Part shown: in pieces, positions 24,301 to 33,954 of the stretch | Layout of the letters: every line of letters starts with the position of its first letter | Position numbering within the stretch: the first letter of the stretch is position 1 | Assembly: GCA_963965975.1 (NCBI GenBank) | Contig: OZ014421.1 | Coordinates: forward strand, 315,001-379,000 | Source of the DNA: Xestospongia bergquistia | Lineage: Eukaryota > Porifera > Demospongiae > Haplosclerida > Petrosiidae | Length of the DNA stretch: 64,000 nt | Direction: 5' to 3' | Made by a program: the position numbers and the translations under genes | Notes under the pieces: model-generated | Seen by the model: only the letters and a program-made list of their open reading frames with translations | The model's database searches: none | What the model was told of the DNA's origin: nothing

Positions 24301-25346
24301 ATCGCCACTCCTCCTCCAATCTGAGCAGTATTGTTATATATAGTGCAGTTACTGACCTCAATACTACCACTTCCATCAACGAAATAAATGTTCACTCCTC
24401 CTCCTCCATACTGAGCAGTATTGTTATATATAGTGCAGTTACTGACCTCAATACTACCACTTCCATCATCGAAATAAATGTACACTCCTCCTCCATACTG
24501 AGCAATATTGTCATATATAGTGCAGTTACTGAACTCAATACTACTACTTCTAGCATAAGAAGTAATTCTAATTCCTCCTCCATATTGAGCAGTATTATAT
24601 GAAAATTTACTTTTTTCAATGATTACCTCAACTTTATTATCACTAAAATATGAATAATTCATGCCACTTCCTAAGCCCAGTGTAAAATTTGATTTCACAA
24701 TATTTACACTGGACAGTCTTTTAACCTGATCATCATAGAAAATTACTGCATTGCCTGCATCATCCTTAAGACCTCCATTATTAGCAAATGTTGAATTAGC
24801 AATTAACACATCAAAAGCATTGTAAAGATAGAGTCCAATACCAAAACCATTCTGGACTGATACCCATTTTAAAGCAACATTGTTGATGTCAATAAAGAAT
24901 AAGCTAACCTTTATATAATACATATTCCAGCTAAGCCCACAGTTTGCTATTGTTAATGATTCCAATACAATATTTTTGCTACTAATAAATTGTATACCAC
25001 TTCTGTCATAATCACTACACATTATTACTGAGGTAGATTGCATAACTGTCTCATGAAAGCCTTGTTCTATATGACCCAGTCCCTGTAGAGTTATATTACT
25101 TACATGACTGATCTCCAATGTACCTTGTAGAATATGAGTTCCCTCTAGGAAGTAGAAGATTGTGTCATTAGTGAAGTAAGATGTATAATCATCAGTATAG
25201 TAGGAGAGTTTGTGACAAGGTAGGTGAGTATTAGGACAAGGTACTCCATTAGGAGCTGCAGAGACATAATATTCAGAAGCAGTAACATATCCACTGTAGA
25301 TATACAGTATAACTGATGTTATATAATAGATATGACACCAGCTCAT
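21327..25346 (-). CDS. Beta-helix ectodomain multi-pass membrane protein with internal repeat array (copy 2)
   Basis: A single exon of 1339 aa with the same signal peptide, beta-helix, Cys-rich stalk and 8-9 membrane helices as copy 1; from CPIGFPLVNDTCVC onward the two are close to identical. The ectodomain differs: about nine tandem 29-residue units (SIEVSNCTIYDNTAQ then YGGGVVIYLHDGSG) occupy 23800-24590, each expected to make one helical rung or so, so this copy is longer by homogenised rung duplication. The tail differs from copy 1 (VISLMRPGSPALICNTSS). The sequence upstream of the ATG does not match copy 1, so its promoter is not the shared one. Probably an extended cell-surface receptor or adhesion protein; function unknown. 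Confidence 0.85.
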   Translation of the reverse strand: MSWCHIYYITSVILYIYSGYVTASEYYVSAAPNGVPCPNTHLPCHKLSYYTDDYTSYFTNDTIFYFLEGTHILQGTLEISHVSNITLQGLGHIEQGFHETVMQSTSVIMCSDYDRSGIQFISSKNIVLESLTIANCGLSWNMYYIKVSLFFIDINNVALKWVSVQNGFGIGLYLYNAFDVLIANSTFANNGGLKDDAGNAVIFYDDQVKRLSSVNIVKSNFTLGLGSGMNYSYFSDNKVEVIIEKSKFSYNTAQYGGGIRITSYARSSSIEFSNCTIYDNIAQYGGGVYIYFDDGSGSIEVSNCTIYNNTAQYGGGGVNIYFVDGSGSIEVSNCTIYNNTAQIGGGVAIYLHNGSGSIEVSNCTIYDNTAQTGGGVVIYLHDGSGSIEVSNCTIYDNTVQTGGGVVTYLHDGSGSIEVSNCTIYDNTAQESGGGMDISLINGNGSIEVSNCTIYDNTAQYGGGVVVILSDGSGSIEVSNCIIYDNTAQYGGGVGITLSDGSGSIDFSNCAIYNNTAHYASGLNALQDASTSRIHFTNISFYFNKVSNKHHKYHSTLLLENIKNVTFDQIDISNHDTTGLLSINSLMMFDGHNTFINNSGINGGGMALYGFSQLLLKQNTNISFVNNHASESGGGIFVSQVIDDNNLIICSFKNFLYYNTIAKTMLYFVNNTADVSGDVLYGSRISFCLNFDFDLQFHYPQQTGLSVVSSDPIQVCFCESNRQNCSIRNITITAIPGINVNILLATVGNKDGLTKGVIKLTTSDSSSSTVQTDNPRLNATCTNVTFKLRANPSLNTTQIYVTIESSIEPSSDLLVKVIEVNIEFCPIGFPLVNDTCVCRSELNTSSITCDINSQIITRDGDMWIGYKNDSDCLIVYPHCPFDYCNDGKTQFKITFPDAQCLLNRSGILCGQCTNGLSLMLGSNQCEQCSNNYIALIIPFALAGIALVAFVIALNLTVSVGTINGLIFYANVVKIYEPIFFPNGPVKLLSQFISWLNLDLGIETCFFDGMDSCSKTWLQFIFPSYIWFLIILIVISTQYSSKVVRLVGSHAVPVLATMILLSYTKLIRTVFQALYFINIQCNGNNNVTLLRWYIDANVQYFRGYCHLPLFLFSLAVLILLIVPYTFYLLTITLLEGPLSKYVHCCQKLWTYMKPFFDAYGGPYKDKCRFWTGFLLLVRIVLALVMSLDIEATISLDVLTSLLFVIISMYFLLKGIYRHLPLACLEMSFFLNLMFMAYVSVQTYKASNSRQVLSVALVTVSFVVFCGIILYHVWDQLSKSCLKRPFAKITRVFKKPPSDPFTNDAVISLMRPGSPALICNTSSVSVVSVVIRRESLLDDEDD
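23800..24590 (-). repeat. In-frame tandem repeat, 87-nt unit, about nine copies
   Basis: The unit encodes SIEVSNCTIYDNTAQ plus YGGGVVIYLHDGSG, 29 residues. Neighbouring units differ by only a few bases while the flanking rungs are diverged, which shows recent unequal crossing-over or conversion. One or two units carry an extra Gly codon. Confidence 0.9.
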
Positions 25347-25804
25347 AATGACAGTAGATTCAACAGTGAAAGATCAGATGAACAATAGAGAATTAATGTC
25401 AAACTAACAAGATAATTTAAGTTGTATTACTGCAGCCTTTTATAAACTGAAAATATTAATGTGAAACTAATGAACAAACAAGATAATTTATTTGTTACTG
25501 CAGCCTTTTATAAACGGAAATACTATAATTATTATTATATTATAATTAAATATAATTTCTTTATAATAAATAATATATCATTAATAAACAATCATTAATT
25601 ATATAATAAACTTTATAACAATAACATCATTATAAAGTAATATAATAATATTATAAATAATATTAATAAACAATCAATAAACTTTATAACAATAACATTA
25701 TTATAATAAAGTAATATAATAATAATAATAATAATTATAATTATAAAGTAATATAATAATAATTATTATAATTATTGTTATTATTACTATAATTTTACAA
25801 TAAC
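25347..25804. repeat. Direct repeat followed by AT-rich low-complexity DNA
   Basis: 25395-25525 holds a direct repeat of about 60 bp (GATAATTTA ... TACTGCAGCCTTTTATAAAC twice). 25540-25800 is almost pure A/T, made of TAATAATAA and TTATAAT runs able to fold on themselves. No gene. Confidence 0.7.
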
Positions 25805-25922
25805 CATAAGGACAAGGTACTCCATTAGGAGTTGCAGAGACATAATATTCAGAAGCAGTAACATATCCACTGTAGATATACAGTATAACTGATGTTATAT
25901 AATAAATATGACACCAGGTCAT
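25805..25922 (-). pseudogene. 5' fragment of a third beta-helix gene
   Basis: Encodes MTWCHIYYITSVILYIYSGY then EYYVSATPNGVPCPYG, the signal peptide and first residues of the family, and then runs into AT-rich DNA. The upstream 5' UTR exon, its intron and the promoter (25923-26300) are kept almost unchanged from copy 1. It is therefore a promoter plus signal-peptide stub with no ectodomain. Confidence 0.75.
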
Positions 25923-26608
25923 GATGGCGGACCTTGAAGACAACTGCTCTACTAATAAAAAGAGTACAAAAAGTCATATCAAATGATCTATGACTTACAT
26001 ATTTAGTGATACTCCAGCTAACAGAGGTTGATCATATATGTCACAGATCATGTGATATATAGTTATAATAATGACATCATTACTAATAGTACTCCTTGTA
26101 GTTGTAAATACATATATAATGGTTTCCCATGATGAGTATGATAATAAGTAGAGTAGAGTAAGAGGTGACCAGTACGTTAGTTGTAACTGTACTGTTAACT
26201 GATATGTCACTAAATAGTACTAGTACTTATAACAGTATAAGAGTTAGTTATAATATAAAATGTACCTTTATAATTAATAGTAAATAACAATATTAATAGT
26301 AAGTTTAGTAGTGGACAATAACAGTCTTTAATATTATAACTTACACTGCATATTCCTATTGGTATGCACTATATAATACCTGACAATAGTAAGTCTATAT
26401 GTGTGACAACTAATAGCTAATAATAGTGTTTGTTACAATGTTAAGTATACTTTTATAATTAATACTTGGATCCCATAGCTTCATAAAGGAGAAATGAGTA
26501 TGCGATTGCCATTGAAGTATTAGAATAGAATATTAGATCCGTATATTTTCGTGTACTAAGACATAGACGATTTTGTATACTCTCGTACATCACCGGATAC
26601 TAACAGGT
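25923..26608. other. Duplicated beta-helix promoter region and SKP1-like upstream region
   Basis: 25923-26300 matches 20772-21190, including GATCATGTGATATATAGTTA. 26320-26608 is unique and lies before the SKP1-like ATG; no TATA box or other clear signal was seen there. Confidence 0.55.
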
Positions 26609-27892
26609 ATGGCCTCTCCTTCTAACATTATATTGATCAGCAGTGATGGAGAGAGACACGTAGTCTGTGAGAGAACAGCTAGAGTATTTCGTGCATTAGC
26701 TACAATGATAGATAGTAAGTTAGTAATAGAAATGATAAACTATCATTAAGCCACACCCATTTAATTAATAGGTCTGGGTGGAGTCACAGATGAACCTATA
26801 CCATTACCAAATGTCACTGGTCGTATTCTAGGAAAAGTAAGTTTCAGATGCCATACTACAAGTTTTGAAATCTTCATTCCTGAATCTTTATTCTGAGTTT
26901 TTTTTTTATTTTTTATTTCAATCTATTAAAACGTTTCATTCAGTGACATATGTATAACATGTACTATTGTTGCTAGATGCTTGCTTGGGCTGATCATTAT
27001 GTAACAACTTCAATTAATGACGTCACAACAACACAATTAAGTACCACACCCACTGGTGCCTCGGCAGACTTACCTGTTCAGCCAGTTATACAACCTCGAG
27101 TACCAAAACGTACAAGACCTCAAATGCCATCGGCTGTGATAGTACCCACGCCATGGGAAAGAGAGTTTTTAGAGAAAAATAGAAGTGAATTATATGAGTT
27201 ATTACTAGTAAGTTACCTGGACAATACTGGGTTTAATTAATTCTACTTATTAAAGGGTTCCCTCTCATAAAGGAGAATCTGAATTAATAACAACCTCTAT
27301 ATTGAGGACACTTGTTCTAGTCCCATACTAATACTTTAGTGTATTATACAACCTCTATATTGAGGACACTTGTTCTAGTCCCATACTAATACTTTAGTGT
27401 ATTATACAATCTCTATATTGAGGACACTTGTTCTAGTCTCATACTAATACTTTAGTGTGTTATACAACCTCTATATTGAGGACACTTGTTCTAGTCTCAT
27501 ACTAATACTTTAGTGTATTATACAACCTCTATATTGAGGACACTTGTTCTAGTCCCATACTAATACTTTAGTGTATCATACAACCTCTATATTGAGGACA
27601 CCTTTATATTAAGGACATCTCTGTATTATGTACGAACAGAGTCCTACTTTTTCTACTATAAAATGGTTTATAATATTGTTTTTTTATAAGAATAGCTTTA
27701 AATTTCATTTCTTTTGTTTCATAGGCTGCCAACTATTTAGATGCTAAGAGATTAATGGACATATTATGTTGTACAGTTGCTGGATTAATAAAGGGTAAAG
27801 ATCCGGCAATGATAAGAAAAACATTTCATGTTCCAGAACCTCATGAATCTGATGATGTACACCATCCCTCATCAGAACATGATACTGCATAA
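26609..27892 (+). CDS. SKP1: SKP1-like protein (SCF ubiquitin-ligase adaptor family)
   Basis: Four exons: 26609-26714, 26772-26836, 26977-27207 and 27725-27892, all GT-AG with continuous phase, about 189 aa. The POZ part starts [20 protein letters not shown] and continues [16 protein letters not shown]. The Skp1 dimerisation part is [19 protein letters not shown] then [20 protein letters not shown] and [17 protein letters not shown]1 bridges cullin-1 and F-box proteins. Odd points: the linker between the two parts is long and basic/Pro-rich (about residues 72-112), and the usual C-terminal NQWCEEK helix that grips F-box proteins is replaced by a short His/Asp/Ser tail. It is thus a divergent SKP1 paralog that may bind another partner set. 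Family assignment firm; orthology to SKP1 itself uncertain. Confidence 0.85.
27291..27601. repeat. Minisatellite, 60-bp unit, about five copies
   Basis: The unit starts AACCTCTATATTGAGGACAC and continues TTGTTCTAGTC. It lies inside intron 3 of the SKP1-like gene, with few differences between units. Confidence 0.9.
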
Positions 27893-27949
27893 CAAAAATT
27901 TATTTATTTTTTAAAGGGAATAAAAATGTTATATAATTTGCGAATTTTT

Positions 27950-27955
27950 AATAAA
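27950..27955 (+). terminator. Polyadenylation signal of the SKP1-like gene
   Basis: AATAAA 58 bp after the stop codon. Confidence 0.5.
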
Positions 27956-28193
27956 GAAACTGCTCTACACAGGTATTGTAAACATTGGAGTATTCTTCAC
28001 TCCAGTCTTCGTAAAAAGAACAGTCTTGCTTACAATAGTGAATAGGCTCGCATTGTGTAAGCTCCACCTATCAGCCACTCCCTCTTCATACAGCTCTCCA
28101 CGAGGTCTATAGCCCTAAGGTAAGAATCTTCTACCATCTCGCTCATGTTATAGTTTATAAACCTCTCTTTTTCATTTTTGGTTCTTATTTCAG

Positions 28194-29290
28194 ATGACTA
28201 ACAGGCTGAAATATCGTAGAAGATTATCTTACAATACAAAATCTAACAGGAGAAAAGTGTACGTACTTATAATGGTATTTTAATGTATCTGATGTTAATG
28301 TGTTGTATCTCTAGGTCTAAGACTCCTGGTGGTAGGCTGGTATATCTGTATCCTGGTAAAAGAGGTACTGTCGCTAAATGTGGTGATTGTAAATGCAAGC
28401 TACGTGGGGTAAGACCCTCCTAATTACAAGTTAATTTACTAAATAGTAGATCATTGTTATAACAAACAGTTTGGGGTATTAAAACTCTCAATAATAATAT
28501 ACAGGAACTATTTGACTACCTGTTTGTAAATACATTTAGAAGATATATTAGTGTTTGCTTATTGTCTTTATAAATATTGAAGCTTTTCAAAAATATAAAA
28601 AAATTATTGTGATTTTATTTGAATAATACATTTACTATCAAAGGTTAAAAATCCATAAAATCAACATTATCTGATAGTAAAAATTCTAAAGTTATGTTTC
28701 TATTTGTTCAATAGATTGAATAAAGCCCCTTTAATTATGATAATTCATTAGATCCGATAAAGTATAGATGATATTGTACTGTGGGTTTTTCCCTAGGTAC
28801 CAGCAGTACGTCCTAAGAAGTTAATGGCATTGTCCAGACCAAAGAAAACTGTTAACAGATCTTATGGTGGATCACGTTGTCACAAATGTGTCAGAGAAAG
28901 GTAGAGACTACATTTATATTGTTAGTTTGTTTATATGCGTCATTTATATTTATCTATTGAAGCATCTATATATCCATTTATCACTAGACAACAATATTTA
29001 TTAGTAATGAATGGATCAATGGACATTGTGCCTCTCTATTGATCCATTTATCAAAGTATCTATCCATTTTCTGTCTGTTAGTTAGGAAGATTCATCTATC
29101 TATCCATTTTTTCTTCCATATATTTATCCATCCATCTTTCTTGCCTATTTATCCATTATTCATCTGTCAATCCATTTCTTTTCTATGCATCCATTTTTCT
29201 AGGATCATAAGAGCTTTCTTAATTGAGGAACAAAAGATTGTAGCTAGAGCAGTGAAAGCTCAGCAACAAAAGACAGTAAAAAAGAAATAA
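28194..29290 (+). CDS. RPL34: 60S ribosomal protein L34 (eL34)
   Basis: Coding exons 28194-28258, 28315-28408, 28797-28900 and 29203-29290, 116 aa. The ATG directly follows the acceptor of a 5' UTR intron (28120-28193), as is common in ribosomal protein genes. The protein carries all family marks: [31 protein letters not shown], the zinc-type [10 protein letters not shown] and CHKCVRERI pairs, [11 protein letters not shown] and [11 protein letters not shown], and ends with a Lys tail. It is a structural component of the large ribosomal subunit. Full length for the family. The next gene starts only about 160 bp downstream. Confidence 0.97.
28631..28681. repeat. Hairpin in RPL34 intron
   Basis: Perfect 10-bp arms TTTACTATCA and TGATAGTAAA around a 31-nt loop. 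CTGA stands beside the right arm, as the D box does in C/D snoRNAs, but no C box (TGATGA) is present, so an RNA gene is not called. Confidence 0.35.
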
Positions 29291-29319
29291 CTTTGTCTTT
29301 TATGAGCTTGGATTATTAA

Positions 29320-29325
29320 AATAAA
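29320..29325 (+). terminator. Polyadenylation signal of RPL34
   Basis: AATAAA 30 bp after the stop codon. Confidence 0.5.
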
Positions 29326-29447
29326 TGATATTTAAAGTAAATACATATATTGGGTGTGTCACTGGTTGTGGGCGTCACCAAGGTGTGCACTTGTGTGTGG
29401 GTGTGGTCATATTCTCTGCTGAGCTGGTATCTGCTGATTATGAGGAG

Positions 29448-30830
29448 ATGGCAACTGTAGAAGAAGGCTCAGACGAACTGCGTCGGTTTACAAGTGAAAG
29501 AGAGGTATGTCAGATTCCATTTTTACTTCATATTGTGTTATATTTCTTTCTATAGGAAGTTGAAGACTGTTTATTTCACGATGCTGAGATTAACGAAGAA
29601 CTATCGTTGTCAGTAAAGCCTGCTAGGTTATGTCGACTGTTAGAGGAGCGTTCAGCTGGTGGACTGGTATCAGTCACAGACAGAGAGGAGGTTATTGCGG
29701 GTAACAGCCCTGCTGAGCGAATGGATGCCTTGATTCAAACTATATTACGACAAAGATCAGACAATAATAGTGCCATCCAACTTCTAGATTGCTTGAGAAT
29801 GACCTCTTTCCGACTACCTCAAAATTTATCAATTACACATACCATCATATGGGTTGTACCCACGGCAGAATTTGCTGCTTGTGTTGTCCATTCTGTTCAG
29901 ACGAGTTCCGTATTAAAGGAACCAGTACAGCCATACTTTTGGCCTGTTCAATGTAGCAGTAGTCTAGTTGAAGCTACTCCTCAAGGGTATTTGTTTCGAT
30001 TGTCCAATGTATTTACGTCAATACGTACGAATCTTGTGTTAGTGTTCCCTGAAAGTCCACGTGAAGAGGATGTGAGGCGTGCAGTACAGGGAGCCAGGTT
30101 AAAATGGGGATCTGAGATAGGATCATCTCAATCTAATGTACTGTATGTGTTCAGTGATGTTATTACAAGTTCTCAGTCTATTTCACCTGTGTTGTATCGT
30201 ACAGCATCTTGTACTGACCACTTAGTTGGGTCACTTCGAGATATTGAAAGAGATGGGAGAGCTCCGTGGGTGACAGCTGGATTCGATGGCTTGAGAGGAG
30301 AATTATCTCTGTATCATCAGATGTTATGGCTGACCAAATTATTAGTTGAAGAGGAACGAACATGGAGAGGAGAAGAATCACAATGGTTACATGATATAGG
30401 ATGGCCAAGACGATCACCTCCTTCTCTAACGGATTCAAAAGAGCGTGTCCTAAGAAGGAGGTTGAAAGATTGGGAAGGTAATCGTCTTTGTAATTACTTG
30501 AAAACCAGTTATCTCTGGTCATGTGATCCTAATAGCCTCGTAGGATTTGTACCCTCATCCCAACTAAAGGACTATGTCATTCATCATCCTGACTTGTCTT
30601 TTGATCCTCCATTAATAAGAGATTCTCCATTTCAACTTCAAGACACCAATGAATGTACCTTACAATCAAAATGGTTTCTCGATGAGATCCCAAGAGGTGC
30701 TCCTTCATTAATCACTACAGGTTCTGTACGTACTGACATAGCCACGCCTACCTTAATTAAGCTGGCTAGCTTTAATTGTTGTCAATTAACAACACAGTGT
30801 ATAATATCATATTTACAACAACAACAATAA
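29448..30830 (+). CDS. CARD-containing protein of unknown function
   Basis: Exons 29448-29504 and 29556-30830, giving about 443 aa (MATVEEGSDELRRFTSERE joined to EVEDCLFHDAEINEEL). The first about 100 residues fit a caspase recruitment domain: six-helix spacing with ARLCRLLEERSAGGLVSV, TDREEVIAG, SPAERMDALIQTIL and AIQLLDCLR. The remaining 340 residues match no family I know: predicted alternating strands (IIWVVPTAEFAACVV, TNLVLVFPESPREEDVRRAV, NVLYVFSDVI) and a Trp-rich segment (WRGEESQWLHDIGWPRR). CARDs form homotypic filaments in death and NF-kB signalling, so an adaptor or sensor role is inferred. An in-frame ATG at 29325 would add 41 residues; the later one is chosen because the extension is hydrophobic and unlike the rest. 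Confidence 0.75.
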
Positions 30831-30958
30831 TATAATATATATATTATATTATACAAAAAACAATATTTTATAAATGTGCTTGTATATTTTATCAATGTAT
30901 TCTATTTTAATTAAATGAGTGGGTGTTTAATGATGACGTAATACTACAACGTTGCTAA

Positions 30959-33786
30959 ATGGCTGATCAATCATTAGGAGATGTACAATTATGTCAGACA
31001 AGAGGCTGTGATAAAGAAGCTGCTCTACAATGTCCTACTTGTATTAAACTTGGTATTAAAGGAAGTTTCTTCTGTACACAAGTAAGGAGATGAAATTTAG
31101 CTAAACAGTTTATATGTAATAGTGTTGATAGTTTAGTGGTTTACATACTTAGTGACTGATGTTAAGTAATATCTAGTAAGAGGACTATTATGATGGGAGA
31201 TTATGAGGTAATGATTGTGTCATATATATTGAACTGTACCTTGTTTTATTGGAAATTAGTGACCACACCCACTTAAAAGGATTTATTTTTTTAAAATGTC
31301 GTCATTGTTCTATCTACATGATCCAACAAGTGAATTTGTTAGACTTCACAATATCTGATAAAAATAAAATATATTTCTTTTCATATTATCATTTATACTG
31401 ACATATATTTAATATTCAATGTTATTTCTTTTCTAGGATTGTTTTAAAGGTTATTGGAATGATCACAAAACTATTCATAAAAAACCAGTTTACAATCCAT
31501 GGCCCTCCTTTAAATACACTGGTCGACTTAGACCAGCTCCAGTAGTAAGTATTATAACATGTACTATTATTAGAATACAATACTTAACTTTACATTGTAT
31601 ATTGAGGACATCTTTATATGGAGGTTTAGTATTTAAATGCAGGAGTCTTTTGTAATTGCATTTAATTAATAGGGGCCAGATAATAGAAGCTTTAATAAAA
31701 TGAGAATACATAATGTAGGAGGTACTTATTTATAACTTCCTCCCATTCATTAGACACCAATGAGGTCTGTTCCTAGCAGTATTCCTAGACCTGATTATGC
31801 TGAAGATGGTGTACCACGTTCTGAGAGAGTGGCTAAATTTGCTGGATATATTAAACAGTTAACTGATGAAGAGATAACAAAGATGAGAAGAACATGTCAG
31901 GTACACATGTAATATGTGTTTAATGTAGACAGTCCCATTGTTCAATAATAAATGATAAGTAGTTTCCCATCATACTAGTAGCTATATAAAGTATTGCTTA
32001 ACTTCAATGACTGGTATAGTAGTTATACCACTAGACTATTATTCGGTCATAGTTCTAGGTAGTATACACATTTAAAATAAGCTATTGTATATGTAAGATC
32101 TATCTGTATAATATAGTCATTATATTACTGTGTTTATCAGCTAGTATTAGTCGCTCAATAAGAACAACTTAGAATATTTACAGTTCAAATCCTAGCTTCA
32201 TTGCTATTCCTATATTTCTCACTTAATCTTCATTTTTTAGTTGGGACGTGAGGTACTAGATATAGCAGTCAAAGCTATTAGACCTGGAGTTACAACTGAT
32301 GAAATTGATAGAATAGTTCATGAGGTAAGATAGTACTAACATATTATAAAGATATCCAACTACTTATTAAGAAGAAGTGATCAAGTCTTAAGAATTATAC
32401 TAAAACTCCAAAAGAGGATGTCCCTCTATAATTATATAAGATTGATATTCTATTGTCTTATTTCTTCTCTCTCTAGGCTTGTATAGAGAGAGAATGTTAT
32501 CCTTCTCCACTTAACTACTGTAAATTCCCAAAGTCCTGTTGTACGTAAGTGACCACACCCATCAGTAATTAACTGGTTACACTCCATCTCTATTATTAGT
32601 TCTGTTAATGAGGTCATTTGTCATGGTATTCCTGATACCCGCCCATTGGAAGATGGTGATATATGTAATGGTATGTAATAATAGATGGATTATGAATAAA
32701 TTAATAGAGATTGGTGACAGATATATTAAAATTGTTTTTCTCTAGTGGATATCACAGTGTATTATGATGGTTTCCATGGTGACCTTAACGAGACTATGTT
32801 TGTTGGTAAAGTAGATGATAATAGTCGTAATTTAGTTGAAACTGCTTATGAGTGTATGATGAAGGGGATCAGTATAGGTTTGCCCCTCTAATTATATTGC
32901 TAATAATAATTTATTTGTATCTTTAGTGCGTCCTGGTGTCCGATATAGAGATGTTGGTAATGAGATACAAAGCCACGCCCATTCTAATGGATGTAGTGTA
33001 GTACGTAGTTATTGTGGTCATGGCATTAATCAGTAAGAGGTAGCCCCTTTAATTAAACTTATTATTATAATTTATTTAGGTTGTTTCATACAGTACCTAA
33101 TGTACCACATTATGCAAGTAAGTCTAACTATTACCATATATGGAGATAGCTCACTTATCATATATGAACATTACCATATATGGAGATAGCTCACTTATCA
33201 TATATGAACATCACCATATATGGAGATAGCTCACTTATCATATATGAACATTACCATATATGGAGTGGACCATTTAATATTAAATAACATTTTTATGATA
33301 TTATGTTCCTATTATTAGAGAACAAAGCTATTGGTGTAATGAAGCCAGGACATACATTTACTATTGAACCTATGATATCTGAAGGTAAGTTATTAACTAG
33401 TTATTAAAAATAGTAGTTTATAATAGAACATATGTGTAAAGACATCTCATTAATAAGGACAGATTATAGATAGTATAATTAACCTCAATAGAGGGGTGTC
33501 CCTTTAATTTGTTCAATCCCATGTGTCCAAATTATTACCTAGTTATTAAGTAGTTATTAATATATCTAGGTGTGTGGCAAGATGTAACTTGGCCTGATAA
33601 TTGGACAGCAGTAACAACAGTATGTTAATTATATTATTATTGTTATGGGGGCTAACTCTTTATTAGGATGGTAAACGTTCAGCTCAGTTTGAACATACCA
33701 TACTGGTTACTGAAACTGGTTATGAAATCTTGACAATACGAGAAGGAGGTAAACCTCATTTTAAAGATCAACTTAGTACATTATAA
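30959..33786 (+). CDS. METAP1: Methionine aminopeptidase 1
   Basis: Twelve exons (30959-31081, 31437-31544, 31754-31900, 32241-32324, 32477-32544, 32600-32670, 32746-32877, 32927-33032, 33080-33117, 33319-33384, 33570-33619, 33667-33786) with unbroken phase, 370 aa. It removes initiator methionine from new proteins at the ribosome. The N-terminal Cys/His zinc finger ([17 protein letters not shown] onward, residues 12-53) is typical of type 1 eukaryotic enzymes. In the pita-bread fold the metal ligands are D202 (NVDITVYY), D213 ([10 protein letters not shown]), H276 (YCGHGIN), E309 (FTIEPMI) and E340 (QFEHTI), with catalytic H283 ([11 protein letters not shown]). Complete and clearly functional. 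Its last exon has been copied twice downstream. It starts only 129 bp after the CARD gene. Confidence 0.97.
32001..32215 (+). repeat. Possible tRNA-derived (SINE-like) relic
   Basis: In METAP1 intron 3: an A-box-like TGGTATAGTAGTTATACCAC, then an anticodon-arm-like ACTATTATTCGGTCA, and further on a B-box-like AGTTCAAATCC. The spacing is not that of a tRNA gene, so at most this is a decayed tRNA-derived repeat. Confidence 0.25.
33130..33265. repeat. Minisatellite, 40-bp unit, 3.4 copies
   Basis: The unit starts ATTACCATATATGGAGATAG and continues CTCACTTATCATATATGAAC. It lies in METAP1 intron 9. Copies are nearly identical. Confidence 0.9.
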
Positions 33787-33954
33787 ATAATAACTTGTAA
33801 TTATAAAAGTAATAAATCGAAAAGGTCACAAAAAAAGGATTATTATAACTAATAGTAAATACTGTCATACAGTCCAAATATGGTATTACTATTATAACAG
33901 TCTATTATAATAACCTCACTATTAAAATTATAACACACACTATATTATTGTGTA

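Noticed and set aside
25701-25804. Ile/Tyr-rich tail of the open frame ending at 25701
   Set aside because: Translation of the AT tract, not protein-coding.
27291-27601. CRISPR-like spaced repeats
   Set aside because: A plain 60-bp minisatellite with no distinct spacers, in a eukaryotic intron.
28631-28681. Possible snoRNA in the RPL34 intron
   Set aside because: A good stem and a CTGA but no C box; kept only as a hairpin.
29039-29290. Open frame running from RPL34 intron 3 into exon 4
   Set aside because: The first part is Ile/Phe/Pro-rich intron translation; only the part from 29203 is coding.
29325-29447. In-frame upstream ATG as start of the CARD protein
   Set aside because: Would add 41 hydrophobic residues (VHLCVGVVIF) unlike the rest; kept as an alternative only.
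30178-30522. Minus-strand open frame of 114 codons
   Set aside because: Shadow of the CARD-protein exon.
32001-32215. tRNA gene in METAP1 intron 3
   Set aside because: A- and B-box-like strings are too far apart and no cloverleaf closes; at most a decayed tRNA-derived repeat.
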